Assembly (NCBI RefSeq): GCF_000374305.1
Contig: NZ_KB894094.1
Span: 603,077 to 667,076 of the forward strand
Length of the DNA stretch: 64,000 nt
Reading direction: 5' to 3'
Source: Actinomadura flavalba DSM 45200
Lineage (GTDB): Bacteria > Actinomycetota > Actinomycetes > Streptosporangiales > Streptosporangiaceae
In this document: one piece after another, positions 20,740-30,165 of the stretch
Position numbering within the stretch: position 1 is the stretch's first letter
Layout of the letters: each line of letters opens with the position of its first letter
Notes under the pieces: model-generated
Database searches by the model: none
What the model saw: only the letters and a program-made list of their open reading frames with translations
What the model was told of the DNA's origin: nothing
Translations under genes and position numbers: made by a program

Positions 20740-21209
20740 GCACCGCCGACGCCGCCGAGGCCGTCGCGGGCTTCGCGACGGGCGTCGTCGTGCTGACGGT
20801 CCGCGACGGCCGCGACGACCACGGGACGACGGTGACGTCGTTCCTGTCGGTCTCGCTCGACCCGCCGCTGGTGCTCGTCAGCATGACGACGTCCTCGTAC
20901 CTCACCGAGGTGCTGCACCGCCGGGACCGCTGGGCCGCGACGATCCTGGCGTCGTCCCAGCGGGCTCTGGCCGGGCGGTTCGCCGCCGCCGGCCGTCCCG
21001 GCGCCCGCATCCTGCTGGCCGCCGAGCCGCACCGGCGCGGCACCGCGTCCGACGCGCTCATCCCCGACGGCGGCGTGGCCGCGCTGGAGTGCGCGACCCG
21101 CGACCGCGTCGAGGCGGGCGACCACACCCTGTTCATCGCCGAACCGCTCGCCGTCGCCTACACGGCGTCGCGGCCGCCGCTCGTCCGGGCGTCGCGCCGG
21201 TACCTCTAG
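20724..21209 (+). CDS. Flavin reductase-like (FMN-binding split-barrel) protein
   Basis: About 161 residues with the flavin_reduct pattern: FATGVVVLTVRDG, then TTVTSFLSVSLDPPLVLVSM and ALECATRDRVEAGDHTLFIAEPL. It would supply reduced FMN to a partner monooxygenase or detoxify by reduction. The start is uncertain. GTG 20724 overlaps the end of sppA by 16 bases with a poor ribosome site. An in-frame CTG at 20736, overlapping the sppA stop as CTGA, has GGGAG five bases upstream and would give a neater N-terminus. No monooxygenase is adjacent. Confidence 0.8.
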   Translation: MGDPLSTADAAEAVAGFATGVVVLTVRDGRDDHGTTVTSFLSVSLDPPLVLVSMTTSSYLTEVLHRRDRWAATILASSQRALAGRFAAAGRPGARILLAAEPHRRGTASDALIPDGGVAALECATRDRVEAGDHTLFIAEPLAVAYTASRPPLVRASRRYL

Positions 21210-21751
21210 CTCTTGAGGCTGTCGGGGAGGCGTTCGAGGAGGCCGCGCAGGTCGTCGGCGTGCTCCTCCTCCTGGGCCAGCAGGTTCTCGAAGACGCGCT
21301 TGGTCGTGACGTCCTTGTCGCCGAGCCACTGGACGATCTCGGTGTAGGACGCGACCGCGATGCGCTCCGCGACCAGGTCCTCCTTGATCATCTCGACGAG
21401 GTCGAGGCTGGCGTCGTACTCGGCGTGCGAGCGGGTCGTCAGCGTGTCCGGGGAGAAGTCGGGCTCGCCGCCGAGCTGCACGATGCGCTCGGCGAGCAGG
21501 TCGGCGTGCTCCTGCTCCTCCTTGGCGTGCTCCAGGAACTCGGCGGCGACCGTCTCGGCGTGGATGCCCGTCGCCGTGAAGTAGTGCCGCTTGTAGCGCA
21601 GCGTGCAGACGATCTCCGTCGCGAGCGCCTCGTTCAGCACCTGGATCACCCGGTCGACGTCCGCGCCGTACGCCTGCGTGATCGGGCCCTTCAGGATCTC
21701 CTGCCGAGCGTTCTCACGCAGCGTCTTGATGTCGGTCAGGAACTCGGCCAT
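21206..21751 (-). CDS. Ferritin-like (bacterioferritin/Dps-like) di-iron protein
   Basis: 181 residues, all-helical, with ferritin-like ligands: Glu in LNEALATEIVCTLRYKRHYF, EHAKEEQEHADLLAERI (ExxH-type pair), and AQEEEHADDLRGLLE near the end. Such proteins oxidise and store iron and protect against peroxide. Its 3' end overlaps the flavin reductase 3' end by four bases, so the two genes converge without a terminator. Confidence 0.85.
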   Translation of the reverse strand: MAEFLTDIKTLRENARQEILKGPITQAYGADVDRVIQVLNEALATEIVCTLRYKRHYFTATGIHAETVAAEFLEHAKEEQEHADLLAERIVQLGGEPDFSPDTLTTRSHAEYDASLDLVEMIKEDLVAERIAVASYTEIVQWLGDKDVTTKRVFENLLAQEEEHADDLRGLLERLPDSLKS

Positions 21752-21817
21752 CGTCGCCCCCTCGGGATCTGTCGCGGTGTCGCGGGGCCTTGTACCCGAG
21801 GAGCGGGCTTCAACCGC

Positions 21818-23914
21818 CTACCCGCCCGTCACCGCCCGCGCGTGCGCGCCGAGGACGTGGGCGAGCAGCGCCGGGGCCGCGCCCTCGCGGGCGTCGGCGA
21901 GGGTGTCGGGGGTGAGCGTCCAGTCGTGGCCGGTCCAGCCGTCGCGGATCGTGTCCTCGCCGCCGGGCAGGCTCGCGCCGCACGCCTGCCGGACGCGCAT
22001 CGCGCGCACCGACTCGCCCGCCGGGGCGCCCGTCTCGGCCAGCAGCACCGGGACGCCCGCCGCCGGGCCGTCCTCGGCGAGGCGGACGAGGTGGTGGGCG
22101 TCGTCGCCGTCGAGCGCGGCGCCCACGTCCAGCACGACCAGCAGCCGCACCGGCGGGCCGGGCCGCAGGCCGGGCGGCAGCTCGTCGGCCTCGCCGCCGA
22201 CGCCGCGCAGGTCCACCAGGTCGAGCAGGGCGCGCAGCCGCTCCGACGCCTGCGGCCCGGCGACGGCGCCGCCGCCCGCGAGGGTGTCGCGGACGCGCGG
22301 GTCGAGCCCGTTGACCCACTGCGCGCCGGACAGGCCGGACGCGTCCACGACCTCGATCCCGGCGAGGCCGGGCGGCAGCGCGGCGAGGAACCGGGTGACG
22401 AGCGACCACGTGAACGCCGTCGCCGCGCCCGGCACCGGCCCGCCGGTGATCCACACGCCGCTGCGCCACGGCATCCGCATGACCAGCGGCATCCGCAGGC
22501 CGGGCATCTCGGGCGTGCCGAGGTGGCCGAGGAGGATGCCGTCGGCGACGTCGGCGCGGGGCTGCCAGGTCAGCCAGGACGGCGCGTCGAACGGCGCCAG
22601 CTCCGGCGGCACGTGCCCGCCCGCGTCGCCGAGTTCGGCGGCGAGCTGCGCGGCGTCGGCGGCCAGCCGCTCGTTCGCGGCGGCCATCAGCTCGGCGGGC
22701 CGCCCGGCGGCGCTCCCGCCCGCCGAGTCCCGCAACCGCAGCGCGTGCTCGGTCGTCGCCCGATGCGCGGCCACCGCCCGGCTAGCGTCCTCCCACACCA
22801 GCCAAGCCCGCTCCACGAACCCAACCTGGTTCCCCACCTGCGAAGACCCAGGCCCACCCTGCCCCGGCGAACCACCCGCACTTGGAGAGCCAACGGGCGA
22901 ACCGTGCCCGCCATGCCCCGGCGAACCACCCGCCTGCGACGGCGAACCGGCCTGCGAGCCCAGCCCCGCCCCGCCGTGCGCCTGCGGCGAACCATGCCCA
23001 CCTTGCCCCGGCGAACCACCCGCCTGCGGCGAGGAACCGGCCTGCGAGCCCAGCCCCGCCCCGCCGCCTGCCTGCGGCGGACCATGCCCGCCTTGCCCCG
23101 GCGAGCCACCCGCGCGCGGCGGCGAACCGGCCTGCGAGCCCTGTCCGGCCCCGCCGCCCGCCTGCGGCGAACCACCTGGGCGGGGCGGTGAAGTTGCGTG
23201 CGGGCCCTGCCCGGTCTGTCCCGCCGCACTGCCCGCGTGCGGGGAAGCCGTAGATGGGCCATGCCCGGGATGTGAACCGTGCCCGCTCTGTCCCGGCGGG
23301 GAACCGGGGTCGGGGTGGGCGCCGTGGCCGGGCGCGGAGTGCCGGGCTCCGTGGGCGAACGGCGCGGGCGTGCCCTGCGCGGGCGTGGTGTGGAGCGAGG
23401 GCGCGGGGGTGGGCCGGGGCGCGGGAGCCGGGGGGTCGACGTCCACGCCGTGGTCGGTGAGGAGGGCGGCGAGGCCGCCCGCGTAGCCCTGGCCGAGGGC
23501 GCGGATCTTCCACGCGTCCGCGCGGCGGTAAAGCTCGAAGCCCACGATCGCCTGTTCGACGCCGAGGTTCGCCACCGTGAACGACGCGACGTCCGCGCCG
23601 CCGGACACGACGGCCAGCCGGGGCGGCGGCAGCGCTCCGAACGTGCCGTCGGCCAGCGACAGCGCGACCAGCACGGCGTGCACGTCGCCGGGGACGGCGG
23701 CGAGGTCGAGGGTGAGGCGCTGCCCGCCTTCGTGCGACCACCGCACGCCGGGCGCGGACGGGGCGTTGTAGAACACCACGTCGGCGTCGGAGCGGACCTT
23801 CAGCCGCGCGTCCACCAGCAGCGCGCTGACGTCGGCGGGCGCGCCGCACTCGGCGGTGACGGTCAGCGTGCCCGGGGGCAGGGGCGCGTTCGCCCCGCTC
23901 GTCATCTCGGCCAT
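21818..23914 (-). CDS. TerD-family protein with repetitive linker and C-terminal FtsK-like nucleotide-binding region
   Basis: 698 residues. Residues ~15-165 are a TerD calcium-binding domain of the tellurite/stress family (LKVRSDADVVFYNAPSAPG, FELYRRADAWKIRALGQGY). A ~200-residue Gly/Pro/Ser/Gln linker follows, built of 30-residue repeats. The last ~270 residues resemble the FtsK/SpoIIIE-like domain seen in streptomycete TerD proteins (WRSGVWITGGPVPGAATAFTW, LLVVLDVGAALDGDDAHHL). An alternative ATG lies three codons in; neither has a strong ribosome site. A TerD gene lies directly upstream on the same strand. It probably acts in envelope-stress complexes; the exact role is unknown. Confidence 0.8.
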   Translation of the reverse strand: MAEMTSGANAPLPPGTLTVTAECGAPADVSALLVDARLKVRSDADVVFYNAPSAPGVRWSHEGGQRLTLDLAAVPGDVHAVLVALSLADGTFGALPPPRLAVVSGGADVASFTVANLGVEQAIVGFELYRRADAWKIRALGQGYAGGLAALLTDHGVDVDPPAPAPRPTPAPSLHTTPAQGTPAPFAHGARHSAPGHGAHPDPGSPPGQSGHGSHPGHGPSTASPHAGSAAGQTGQGPHATSPPRPGGSPQAGGGAGQGSQAGSPPRAGGSPGQGGHGPPQAGGGAGLGSQAGSSPQAGGSPGQGGHGSPQAHGGAGLGSQAGSPSQAGGSPGHGGHGSPVGSPSAGGSPGQGGPGSSQVGNQVGFVERAWLVWEDASRAVAAHRATTEHALRLRDSAGGSAAGRPAELMAAANERLAADAAQLAAELGDAGGHVPPELAPFDAPSWLTWQPRADVADGILLGHLGTPEMPGLRMPLVMRMPWRSGVWITGGPVPGAATAFTWSLVTRFLAALPPGLAGIEVVDASGLSGAQWVNGLDPRVRDTLAGGGAVAGPQASERLRALLDLVDLRGVGGEADELPPGLRPGPPVRLLVVLDVGAALDGDDAHHLVRLAEDGPAAGVPVLLAETGAPAGESVRAMRVRQACGASLPGGEDTIRDGWTGHDWTLTPDTLADAREGAAPALLAHVLGAHARAVTGG
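22861..23170. repeat. 90-bp in-frame tandem repeat inside the TerD-FtsK gene
   Basis: CCTGCGAGCCCAGCCCCGCC recurs at 22951 and 23041, and a diverged copy begins at 23131, exactly 90 bp apart. A more diverged copy precedes them from about 22861. The period equals 30 codons, and each unit encodes a Gly/Gln/Ser-rich flexible segment of the linker. Copy number may vary between strains. Confidence 0.8.
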
Positions 23915-23930
23915 CGGGGGGAGGCGGCGG

Positions 23931-24500
23931 TCAGGCGTGGGCGGCGATCGAGGGGAACATGTCCTGGAAGGTACGGCCCTGACCGGGCTCGCCGATCGCG
24001 TTCAGCTTCCAGCCGTCGCCGTGGCGGTACAGCTTCGCCATGATCATCGCGGTGTGCTGGCCGCCGCCGGTGAGCGTGTAGCGGGCCAGCTCGGCGTTGG
24101 TCTGCTCGTCCACGAGACGGCAGAACGCGTTGGCGACCTGGTCGAAGCTCTGGTTGTTGAACGAGCTGACCGTGAAGACCAGCGACGTCACGTGCACGGG
24201 CACGCGCGTGAGGTCGACGATGATGGACTCGTCGTCGCCGTCGCCCGCGCCGGTGAGGTTGTCGCCCGTGTGCCGGACCGAGCCGTCCTTGGACGTGAGC
24301 TGCCCGAAGTACACGACGTCGGCGGGCTGCCCGTCGGCGAACAGCACGACCGACGCGTCCAGGTCGATCTCCTGCTCGCGGGAGCCGAAGAACCCCTTCT
24401 TCTTCACCGCGTCCCAGCCGAGGCCCATGCGCACCATCGTGAGCGAGCCGCCGGGCTTCTCCAGCGAGATCCGCTGGCCCTTGACCATCGAGACCGACAC
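23931..24500 (-). CDS. terD: TerD-family stress protein
   Basis: 189 residues, close to the usual single-domain TerD length. The start is GTG 24500, preceded by GGAAGGAG; the frame stays open 24 codons further but lacks family similarity there. The N-terminus MVKGQRISLEKPGGSLTMV and the calcium-binding acidic segments (DLDASVVLFADGQ; GDNLTGAGDGDDESIIVDL) are characteristic. TerD proteins act in tellurite, phage and envelope-stress responses. It lies 52 bp downstream of hutI on the same strand and 17 bp before the larger TerD-FtsK gene. Confidence 0.9.
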   Translation of the reverse strand: MSVSMVKGQRISLEKPGGSLTMVRMGLGWDAVKKKGFFGSREQEIDLDASVVLFADGQPADVVYFGQLTSKDGSVRHTGDNLTGAGDGDDESIIVDLTRVPVHVTSLVFTVSSFNNQSFDQVANAFCRLVDEQTNAELARYTLTGGGQHTAMIMAKLYRHGDGWKLNAIGEPGQGRTFQDMFPSIAAHA

Positions 24501-24552
24501 GAAACGTCTCCTTCCCCGCCACGGGGACCGGAACGCCCCGTTCGCGACGACC

Positions 24553-25707
24553 CTACCGAACGACGGGGACACCGTTCCGCCATACGGCGGCGACCTGGGG
24601 CACTCCGGGCCGGTAGGCGAGGAACACGTGCGAGGGCGCGTCGAGGACGAGCACGTCGGCGCGCGCCCCCGTGGACAGGTGCCCGACGTCGTCGCGGCGC
24701 AGCGCGCGGGCGCCGCCGAGCGTCGCGGCCCGGACGGCCTCGATCGGCGTCATGCCCATCTCCCGGACGGCGAGCGCGATGCAGAACGCCATGCTGGAGC
24801 TGAAGCACGACCCCGGGTTGCAGTCGGTGGCCAGTGCGACGGTCGCGCCCGCGTCCAGCAGGCGCCGCGCGTCGGGGTAGGGCTGCCGGGTGGAGAACTC
24901 GACGCCGGGCAGCAGGGTCGCGACGGTGTCGGACGAGGCGAGCGCGTCCACGTCGGCGCGCGACAGGTAGGTGCAGTGGTCGGCGGACGCCGCGCCCAGC
25001 TCGACGGCCAGCCCGACGCCCGGCCCCTGCCGGAGCTGATTGGCGTGCACGCGCGGCAGCAGCCCGGCGGCGATCCCGGCCTCCAGCACCTCGCGGGCCT
25101 GCTCGCCGTCGAAGGCGCCGCGCTCGCAGAACACGTCGATCCAGCGGGCGTGCGGCGCGCACGCGTCGAGCATGGCGCCGGTGACGAGGCGGACGTAGCC
25201 GCCGGGGTCGTCGTCGTACTCGGGCGGGACGACGTGCGCGCCGAGGAACGTGACCTCGTCGGCCTCCTCGGCGGCGATGCGGACGCACCGCGCCTCCTGC
25301 TCGACGGTGAGGCCGTAGCCGGACTTGCACTCGATCGTCGTCGTGCCCTGCCGGGCCATCTCGGCGACGAGGCGGCGCAGGTTGGCGCGCAGGTCGTCGT
25401 CGGGCGCCTCGCGGGTCGCCGCGACGGTGGTGCGGATGCCGCCCGCCTTGTAGGGGCGGCCGCTCATCCGCGCGGCGAACTCGGCGGACCGCTGCCCGGC
25501 GAACACCAGGTGGGCGTGCGAGTCGACGAATCCGGGCAGCACGCAGCGGCCCCGGGCGTCGTACACCTCGTCGGCGGCGGGGGCCGCGTCGGACGCGCCG
25601 GTCCACGCGACCTGCCCCTCGTGCAGGACGAGCGCGGCGTCGCGCAGGGTGCCGAGGTCCGGGTCGTTGGTGACCAGCTCTCCGATGCCCCGGATCAGCG
25701 TGCTCAT
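24553..25707 (-). CDS. hutI: Imidazolonepropionase
   Basis: 384 residues; amidohydrolase-superfamily enzyme opening 4-imidazolone-5-propionate to N-formimino-L-glutamate, step three of histidine degradation. Metal-site motifs: [29 protein letters not shown], and [10 protein letters not shown] with the distal Asp. It overlaps the stop of hutF by four bases (GTGA/ATGA type), so hutF and hutI are co-translated. Confidence 0.95.
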   Translation of the reverse strand: MSTLIRGIGELVTNDPDLGTLRDAALVLHEGQVAWTGASDAAPAADEVYDARGRCVLPGFVDSHAHLVFAGQRSAEFAARMSGRPYKAGGIRTTVAATREAPDDDLRANLRRLVAEMARQGTTTIECKSGYGLTVEQEARCVRIAAEEADEVTFLGAHVVPPEYDDDPGGYVRLVTGAMLDACAPHARWIDVFCERGAFDGEQAREVLEAGIAAGLLPRVHANQLRQGPGVGLAVELGAASADHCTYLSRADVDALASSDTVATLLPGVEFSTRQPYPDARRLLDAGATVALATDCNPGSCFSSSMAFCIALAVREMGMTPIEAVRAATLGGARALRRDDVGHLSTGARADVLVLDAPSHVFLAYRPGVPQVAAVWRNGVPVVR

Positions 25708-27056
25708 CGGCGCTCCTCCCCCTCGGTGCGCGGTCGCGTGACCGCCTCGATCGCGCTCGCCAGCGCCCCGGGGACGTCGGGGACGAGCAGGTGGCGGCCG
25801 TCGTCGACGACCGGGCGTCCGGCGTTGACGACGTGGGTGACGTCGGCGGCGGTGGCGGCGTAGACGGCGGCCTCGGCGGGGTCGGCGCCCGCCGTGCGGA
25901 CCGAGTCCAGGGCGACGGTCACCAGGTCGGCGGTGGCGCCGGGCGTGAGGGAGCCCGCGTCGGGGCGGCCGAGCGCGGCGTGGCCGGTCGCGGTGAGCGC
26001 CGTCAGCAGCTCGGCGGCGGTGAAGTGGCCGCGCCGCCGCGTGCGCAGGCGTTCGTGCAGTTCGAGGGCGCGGGCCTCTTCGAGGAGGTCGATGACGGCG
26101 TGCTGGTCGGACCCGAGCGTCAGCGGCGATCCGGCGGCGGCCAGGTCGCCCGTGCGGCCGAGGCCGTCGGCGAGGTCGCGTTCGGTGGTGGGGCAGACGC
26201 AGGCGCCGGTGGCGGTGCCGCCCAGCAGGGCGATGTCGGCGTCGGTGAGGTGGGTGGCGTGGACGGCGACGGTGCGCGGGCCGAGCGCGTCCGCGCCGTC
26301 CAGCAGCGCGGCCGGGGTGACGCCGTGGGCGGCCAGGCAGGCGGTGTTCTCGGCGGCCTGCTCGGACAGGTGGACGTGCAGCGGCAGCGCGTGCGCGCGG
26401 GCGTGGGCGGCGACGGCGGCGATCTCGTCCGGCGGCACCGCGCGGACGGAGTGGACGGCGGCGCCGATCGTGGCGTGCGCGGGTACGTCGTCCAGGAGCG
26501 CGGCGACGCGGTCGCGCCAGGCGGCGGCGGTGCCGTCGCCGAAGCGGATCTGCGGGCCGTCGAGCGGGGCGTCGAAACCGCCGCGCAGGTAGCAGGCGTC
26601 GAGCAGGGTGATGCGGACGCCCGCGTCGGCGGCGGCGTCGATGAGCGCGCGTCCCATGGCGTTCGGGTCGTCGTAGGGCGAGCCGTCGCGGCGGTGGTGC
26701 AGGTAGTGGAACTCACCGACGGCGGTGACGCCCGCGAGCGCCATCTCCGCGAAGACGGCCGTCGCGAGCGCCCGGTAGGTGTCCGGTTCGAGCCGGTCCG
26801 CGACGGCGTACATCCGCTGCCGCCAGGTCCAGAACGTGCCGCGTCCGGCCTGCGCCCGCCCGCGCAGCGCCCGGTGGAAGGCGTGCGAGTGCACGTTGGC
26901 GAACCCCGGCAACGTCAGCCCGGGCAGCCGGACGGCGTCCGACGGCGCCGGCGCCCCGGCCCGTACCTCGCTGAACCGGTCGCCCTCCGCCTCCAGCAAC
27001 ACGTGGGGCAGGACCGCGCCGCCGACCCACGCCCACTCGGCATGCCACCGCCTCAC
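25704..27056 (-). CDS. hutF: Formimidoylglutamate deiminase
   Basis: 450 residues; amidohydrolase converting N-formimino-L-glutamate to N-formyl-L-glutamate plus ammonia. Recognised by [21 protein letters not shown] and [18 protein letters not shown], both typical of HutF, with further ligands in [19 protein letters not shown] and [16 protein letters not shown]. The GTG start has GGTGG close by. HutF implies the five-step pathway through N-formylglutamate. The usual deformylase HutG is absent, and the AllC-like gene upstream is the likely substitute. Confidence 0.93.
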   Translation of the reverse strand: MRRWHAEWAWVGGAVLPHVLLEAEGDRFSEVRAGAPAPSDAVRLPGLTLPGFANVHSHAFHRALRGRAQAGRGTFWTWRQRMYAVADRLEPDTYRALATAVFAEMALAGVTAVGEFHYLHHRRDGSPYDDPNAMGRALIDAAADAGVRITLLDACYLRGGFDAPLDGPQIRFGDGTAAAWRDRVAALLDDVPAHATIGAAVHSVRAVPPDEIAAVAAHARAHALPLHVHLSEQAAENTACLAAHGVTPAALLDGADALGPRTVAVHATHLTDADIALLGGTATGACVCPTTERDLADGLGRTGDLAAAGSPLTLGSDQHAVIDLLEEARALELHERLRTRRRGHFTAAELLTALTATGHAALGRPDAGSLTPGATADLVTVALDSVRTAGADPAEAAVYAATAADVTHVVNAGRPVVDDGRHLLVPDVPGALASAIEAVTRPRTEGEERR

Positions 27057-27107
27057 GCGACCACCGGCCCCGCGTGCGAGAGGCCGCTGACCTGGGTCTT
27101 CGTGAAG

Positions 27108-27124
27108 TTATCCACAGGCTGTGG
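27108..27124. promoter_or_regulatory. DnaA-box-like 9-mer with adjoining palindrome
   Basis: TTATCCACA (27108-27116) is a perfect match to the E. coli DnaA box and overlaps CCACAG-G-CTGTGG (27112-27124), a perfect inverted repeat. It lies in the 100-bp gap between the AllC-like gene and hutF. It may be a hairpin, a regulatory DnaA site or chance. Confidence 0.35.
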
Positions 27125-27156
27125 CGGTGGGGTGCACAGCGTGTCACGGGTCTGCA

Positions 27157-28359
27157 TCATGGGTGTTCCAGGAGGTCTTCGAGGACCTGGGCGAGGGCGG
27201 TGACGCCCGCCAGGCAGTCGGGGATGTCGGCGTGTTCGGAGGGGGCGTGCGAGATGCCGGTCGGATTGCGGACGTACAGCATGGCGGTGGGGATGCGGGC
27301 GGCGAGGATGCCCGCGTCGTGCCCGGCGCCCGTGGGCAGCAGCGGCACGTCGCCGAGCAGGGCGCGCAGGTGGTCGCGCAGGGCGTGGGGGAAGTCGAGG
27401 AGCGGCGTGTACGACTCCTCCGCCACGTCCACCTTGACGTCGTGGCCCACCGCCGCCAGACGCGCCGCGCGCTCGATCTCGGTCACCGTGCGGCGGACGG
27501 CGTCGTCCACCGGTCCCCGGCCGTCGAGCCACGCCGTCACCGACGCGGCGATCGCGTTCACCCCGCCCGGGTCCACGGCGACCTTGCCGACCGTGGCCAG
27601 GGTGCCGTTGCGCTCGGCGGCCTGGCGCGCCGCCAGGACCATCGCGGCGAAGGGCAGCATCGGGTCGCGGCGGTCGCGGAGCGCCGTCGTGCCCGCGTGG
27701 TCGCCCTGGCCGGTGAAGCCGAAGCGCCACCGGCCGTGCGGGATGATCGAACTGGCCACGCCGACCGGGCCGACCAGGGCGCGGCCCTGCTCGACGTGCA
27801 GCTCCACCCCGTACGCCAGACGGCCCAGCAGCGCTTCGTCCGGGCCGATCGCGGCGGGGTCGAGGCCGTGCTCCGCGATGACGTCCGCGAACGTGGCGCC
27901 GTCCCCGTCGCGCAGGGCGCGCGCCCGCTCCGGCGTGATCGCGCCCGTCAGCAGCCGCGATCCGAGGCAGGCGACGCCGAACCGGGCGCCCTCCTCCTCG
28001 GCGAACGCCGCGACGACGAGCGGGCGCCGGGGCGCGAACCCGCGCTCGCGCAGCGCGTCCAGTGCCGCGAAGGCCGTCACGACGCCGAGCGGTCCGTCGA
28101 ACGCGCCGCCGCCGGGCACCGAGTCCAGGTGGCTGCCGGTGAGCACGGCGCCGTCCCGGCGTCCGTCCGCCGGATACCACCAGGCGAACAGGTTGCCGTT
28201 GGCGTCCGGTTCCAGCGCGAGGCCGCGCCCCGCCGCCTCCGCCTCGAACCAGGCGCGGCACTCCAGCTCCGGCGCCGTCCACGCGAACCGGTGGTATCCG
28301 CCCGTCGCCGCCGACCTGCCCACCGGCAGCAGGTCCGCCCACATGGCCTCGAACGTCAC
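27157..28359 (-). CDS. AllC-like M20 amidohydrolase (annotated family: allantoate amidohydrolase), probable N-formylglutamate deformylase
   Basis: 400 residues. The GTG start is set by GGAGGG five bases upstream, inside the end of hutU. M20-family metal ligands are visible: TGSHLDSVPGGGAFDG (His and Asp), AFAEEEGARFG (Glu-Glu), ELHVEQG and the final His of GISHAPSEHADIP. The family covers allantoate amidohydrolases, ureidoglycolases and N-carbamoyl amino acid amidases. In this operon (hutU, this gene, hutF, hutI) the missing activity is removal of formyl from N-formylglutamate, so that is the inferred reaction. The allantoin genes of the window lie 32 kb away and have their own enzymes. Confidence 0.82.
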   Translation of the reverse strand: MTFEAMWADLLPVGRSAATGGYHRFAWTAPELECRAWFEAEAAGRGLALEPDANGNLFAWWYPADGRRDGAVLTGSHLDSVPGGGAFDGPLGVVTAFAALDALRERGFAPRRPLVVAAFAEEEGARFGVACLGSRLLTGAITPERARALRDGDGATFADVIAEHGLDPAAIGPDEALLGRLAYGVELHVEQGRALVGPVGVASSIIPHGRWRFGFTGQGDHAGTTALRDRRDPMLPFAAMVLAARQAAERNGTLATVGKVAVDPGGVNAIAASVTAWLDGRGPVDDAVRRTVTEIERAARLAAVGHDVKVDVAEESYTPLLDFPHALRDHLRALLGDVPLLPTGAGHDAGILAARIPTAMLYVRNPTGISHAPSEHADIPDCLAGVTALAQVLEDLLEHP

Positions 28360-28360
28360 C

Positions 28361-30016
28361 TCAGCCCTCCGCCATGGGGATGCGGACGCCGCGCTCGGCG
28401 GCGACCTGCCCGGCCCGGTCGTAGCCGGCGTCGGCGTGCCGCATGACGCCGGTGCCGGGGTCGTTGGTGAGGACGCGTTCGAGCTTTTGCGCGGCGAGGT
28501 CCGTCCCGTCGGCCACGCACACCTGCCCGGCGTGGATCGAGCGGCCGATGCCGACGCCGCCGCCGTGGTGGATCGACACCCACGTCGCACCGGAGGCGGT
28601 GTTGAGCAGCGCGTTGAGCAGCGGCCAGTCCGCGATGGCGTCCGAGCCGTCCTTCATCGCCTCGGTCTCGCGGTAGGGCGAGGCGACCGAGCCGGTGTCG
28701 AGGTGGTCCCGGCCGAGGACGAGCGGCGCGCTCACCTCGCCGCGCGCCACCAGGTCGTTGAACAGGGCCCCGGCCTTGTCGCGCTCGCCGTAGCCGAGCC
28801 AGCAGATCCGCGCCGGGAGTCCCTGGTAGTGGACGCGCTCCCCCGCCATCGTGATCCAGCGCCGCAGCGGCTCGTTGTCGGGGAACAGGTCGAGGATCGC
28901 CTGGTCGGTGCGGGCGATGTCCTTGGGGTCGCCCGACAGCGCCGCCCACCGGAACGGCCCCTTGCCCTCGCAGAACAGCGGCCGGATGTAGGCGGGCACG
29001 AAGCCGGGGAAGTCGAACGCGCGGTCGTATCCGGCGAGCTGCGCCTCGCCGCGGATCGAGTTGCCGTAGTCGAACACCTCGGCGCCCGCGTCCTGGAAGC
29101 CGACCATCGCCTCCACGTGCGCGGCCATCGACTCGCCGGCCCGGGTGATGAACCCGGCGCGGTCGCGTTCGCGCTCGGCGGCCATGTCGGCGAACGCGAC
29201 GCCGCGCGGCAGGTAGGCGAGGGGGTCGTGGGCGCTGGTCTGGTCGGTGACGATGTCGATGGGGGCGTCGCGGCGCAGCAGTTCGGGGACGACGTCGGCG
29301 GCGTTGCCGAGCAGCCCGATCGAGAGCGCGCGCCGGTCGTCGCGGGCCTGTTCGGCGAGCAGCAGGGCGTCGTCGAGGGTGTCGGCCTGCACGTCGCAGT
29401 AGCGGTGCGCGACGCGCCGGTCGATGCGGGAGGGGTCGCACTCGACGACGATCGCGACGCCGCCGTTCATCGTGACGGCGAGGGGCTGGGCGCCGCCCAT
29501 GCCGCCGAGCCCGGCGGTGAGCGTGATCGTCCCGGCGAGGCTGCCGCCGAACCGCTTTTCGGCGACGGCGGCGAACGTCTCGTACGTCCCCTGGAGGATG
29601 CCCTGCGTCCCGATGTAGATCCACGATCCGGCGGTCATCTGCCCGTACATCGTGAGTCCCTCGGCCTCCAGCCGCCGGAACTCCTCCCAGTCCGCCCACT
29701 GCGGCACCAGGTTGGAGTTCGCCAGCAGCACCCGGGGAGCCCACTCGTGCGTCCGGAAGATCCCCACGGGCTTCCCCGACTGCACCAGCAGCGTCTCGTC
29801 GCCTTCGAGGTCCGTGAGCGACCGCACGATCCCGTCGTAGGCGTCCCACGACCGCGCGGCCCGTCCCGTCCCGCCGTAGACGACGAGCTCGTCCGGGTGC
29901 TCGGCCACCTCGGGGTCCAGGTTGTTCATCAACATCCGCAGCGCGGCCTCCTGCGGCCACCCCTTGGCGGTCAGCGCACTCCCGCGCGCGGCCCGCACCG
30001 GCCTAGCACCAGCCAT
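28361..30016 (-). CDS. hutU: Urocanate hydratase
   Basis: 551 residues; NAD-dependent conversion of urocanate to 4-imidazolone-5-propionate. Family segments: [55 protein letters not shown] and the active-site Cys of RYCDVQ. The ATG has AAGGAG eight bases upstream. It is first in the run hutU-allC-like-hutF-hutI. hutH lies upstream on the same strand but is separated by 580 bases of degenerate repeats, so hutU probably needs its own promoter. Confidence 0.96.
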   Translation of the reverse strand: MAGARPVRAARGSALTAKGWPQEAALRMLMNNLDPEVAEHPDELVVYGGTGRAARSWDAYDGIVRSLTDLEGDETLLVQSGKPVGIFRTHEWAPRVLLANSNLVPQWADWEEFRRLEAEGLTMYGQMTAGSWIYIGTQGILQGTYETFAAVAEKRFGGSLAGTITLTAGLGGMGGAQPLAVTMNGGVAIVVECDPSRIDRRVAHRYCDVQADTLDDALLLAEQARDDRRALSIGLLGNAADVVPELLRRDAPIDIVTDQTSAHDPLAYLPRGVAFADMAAERERDRAGFITRAGESMAAHVEAMVGFQDAGAEVFDYGNSIRGEAQLAGYDRAFDFPGFVPAYIRPLFCEGKGPFRWAALSGDPKDIARTDQAILDLFPDNEPLRRWITMAGERVHYQGLPARICWLGYGERDKAGALFNDLVARGEVSAPLVLGRDHLDTGSVASPYRETEAMKDGSDAIADWPLLNALLNTASGATWVSIHHGGGVGIGRSIHAGQVCVADGTDLAAQKLERVLTNDPGTGVMRHADAGYDRAGQVAAERGVRIPMAEG

Positions 30017-30165
30017 ACCGAGAACTCCTTCTCAACAAGAACGACGACGAACCGACCCCGACGAACAACAGGAGGCCCAACCTCCCCGAAGACCACCCAC
30101 CCCACCGACCGGATGAGCCCCAAAGCGGCCAGCGCCCCCAAGCACGAAGGCCCACCCGCGAAGCC
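30017..30165. other. Region between hutU start and the repeat array
   Basis: About 150 bases upstream of hutU: the ribosome site, then a purine-rich stretch when read on the + strand. It presumably carries the hutU promoter. I could not identify -35/-10 boxes or a copy of the palindrome seen upstream of the IclR gene. Confidence 0.4.

Noticed and set aside
27157..28359. Allantoate amidohydrolase acting in the allantoin pathway
   Set aside because: The gene is translationally coupled to hutU, and the allantoin operon 32 kb away already has allantoicase for allantoate.
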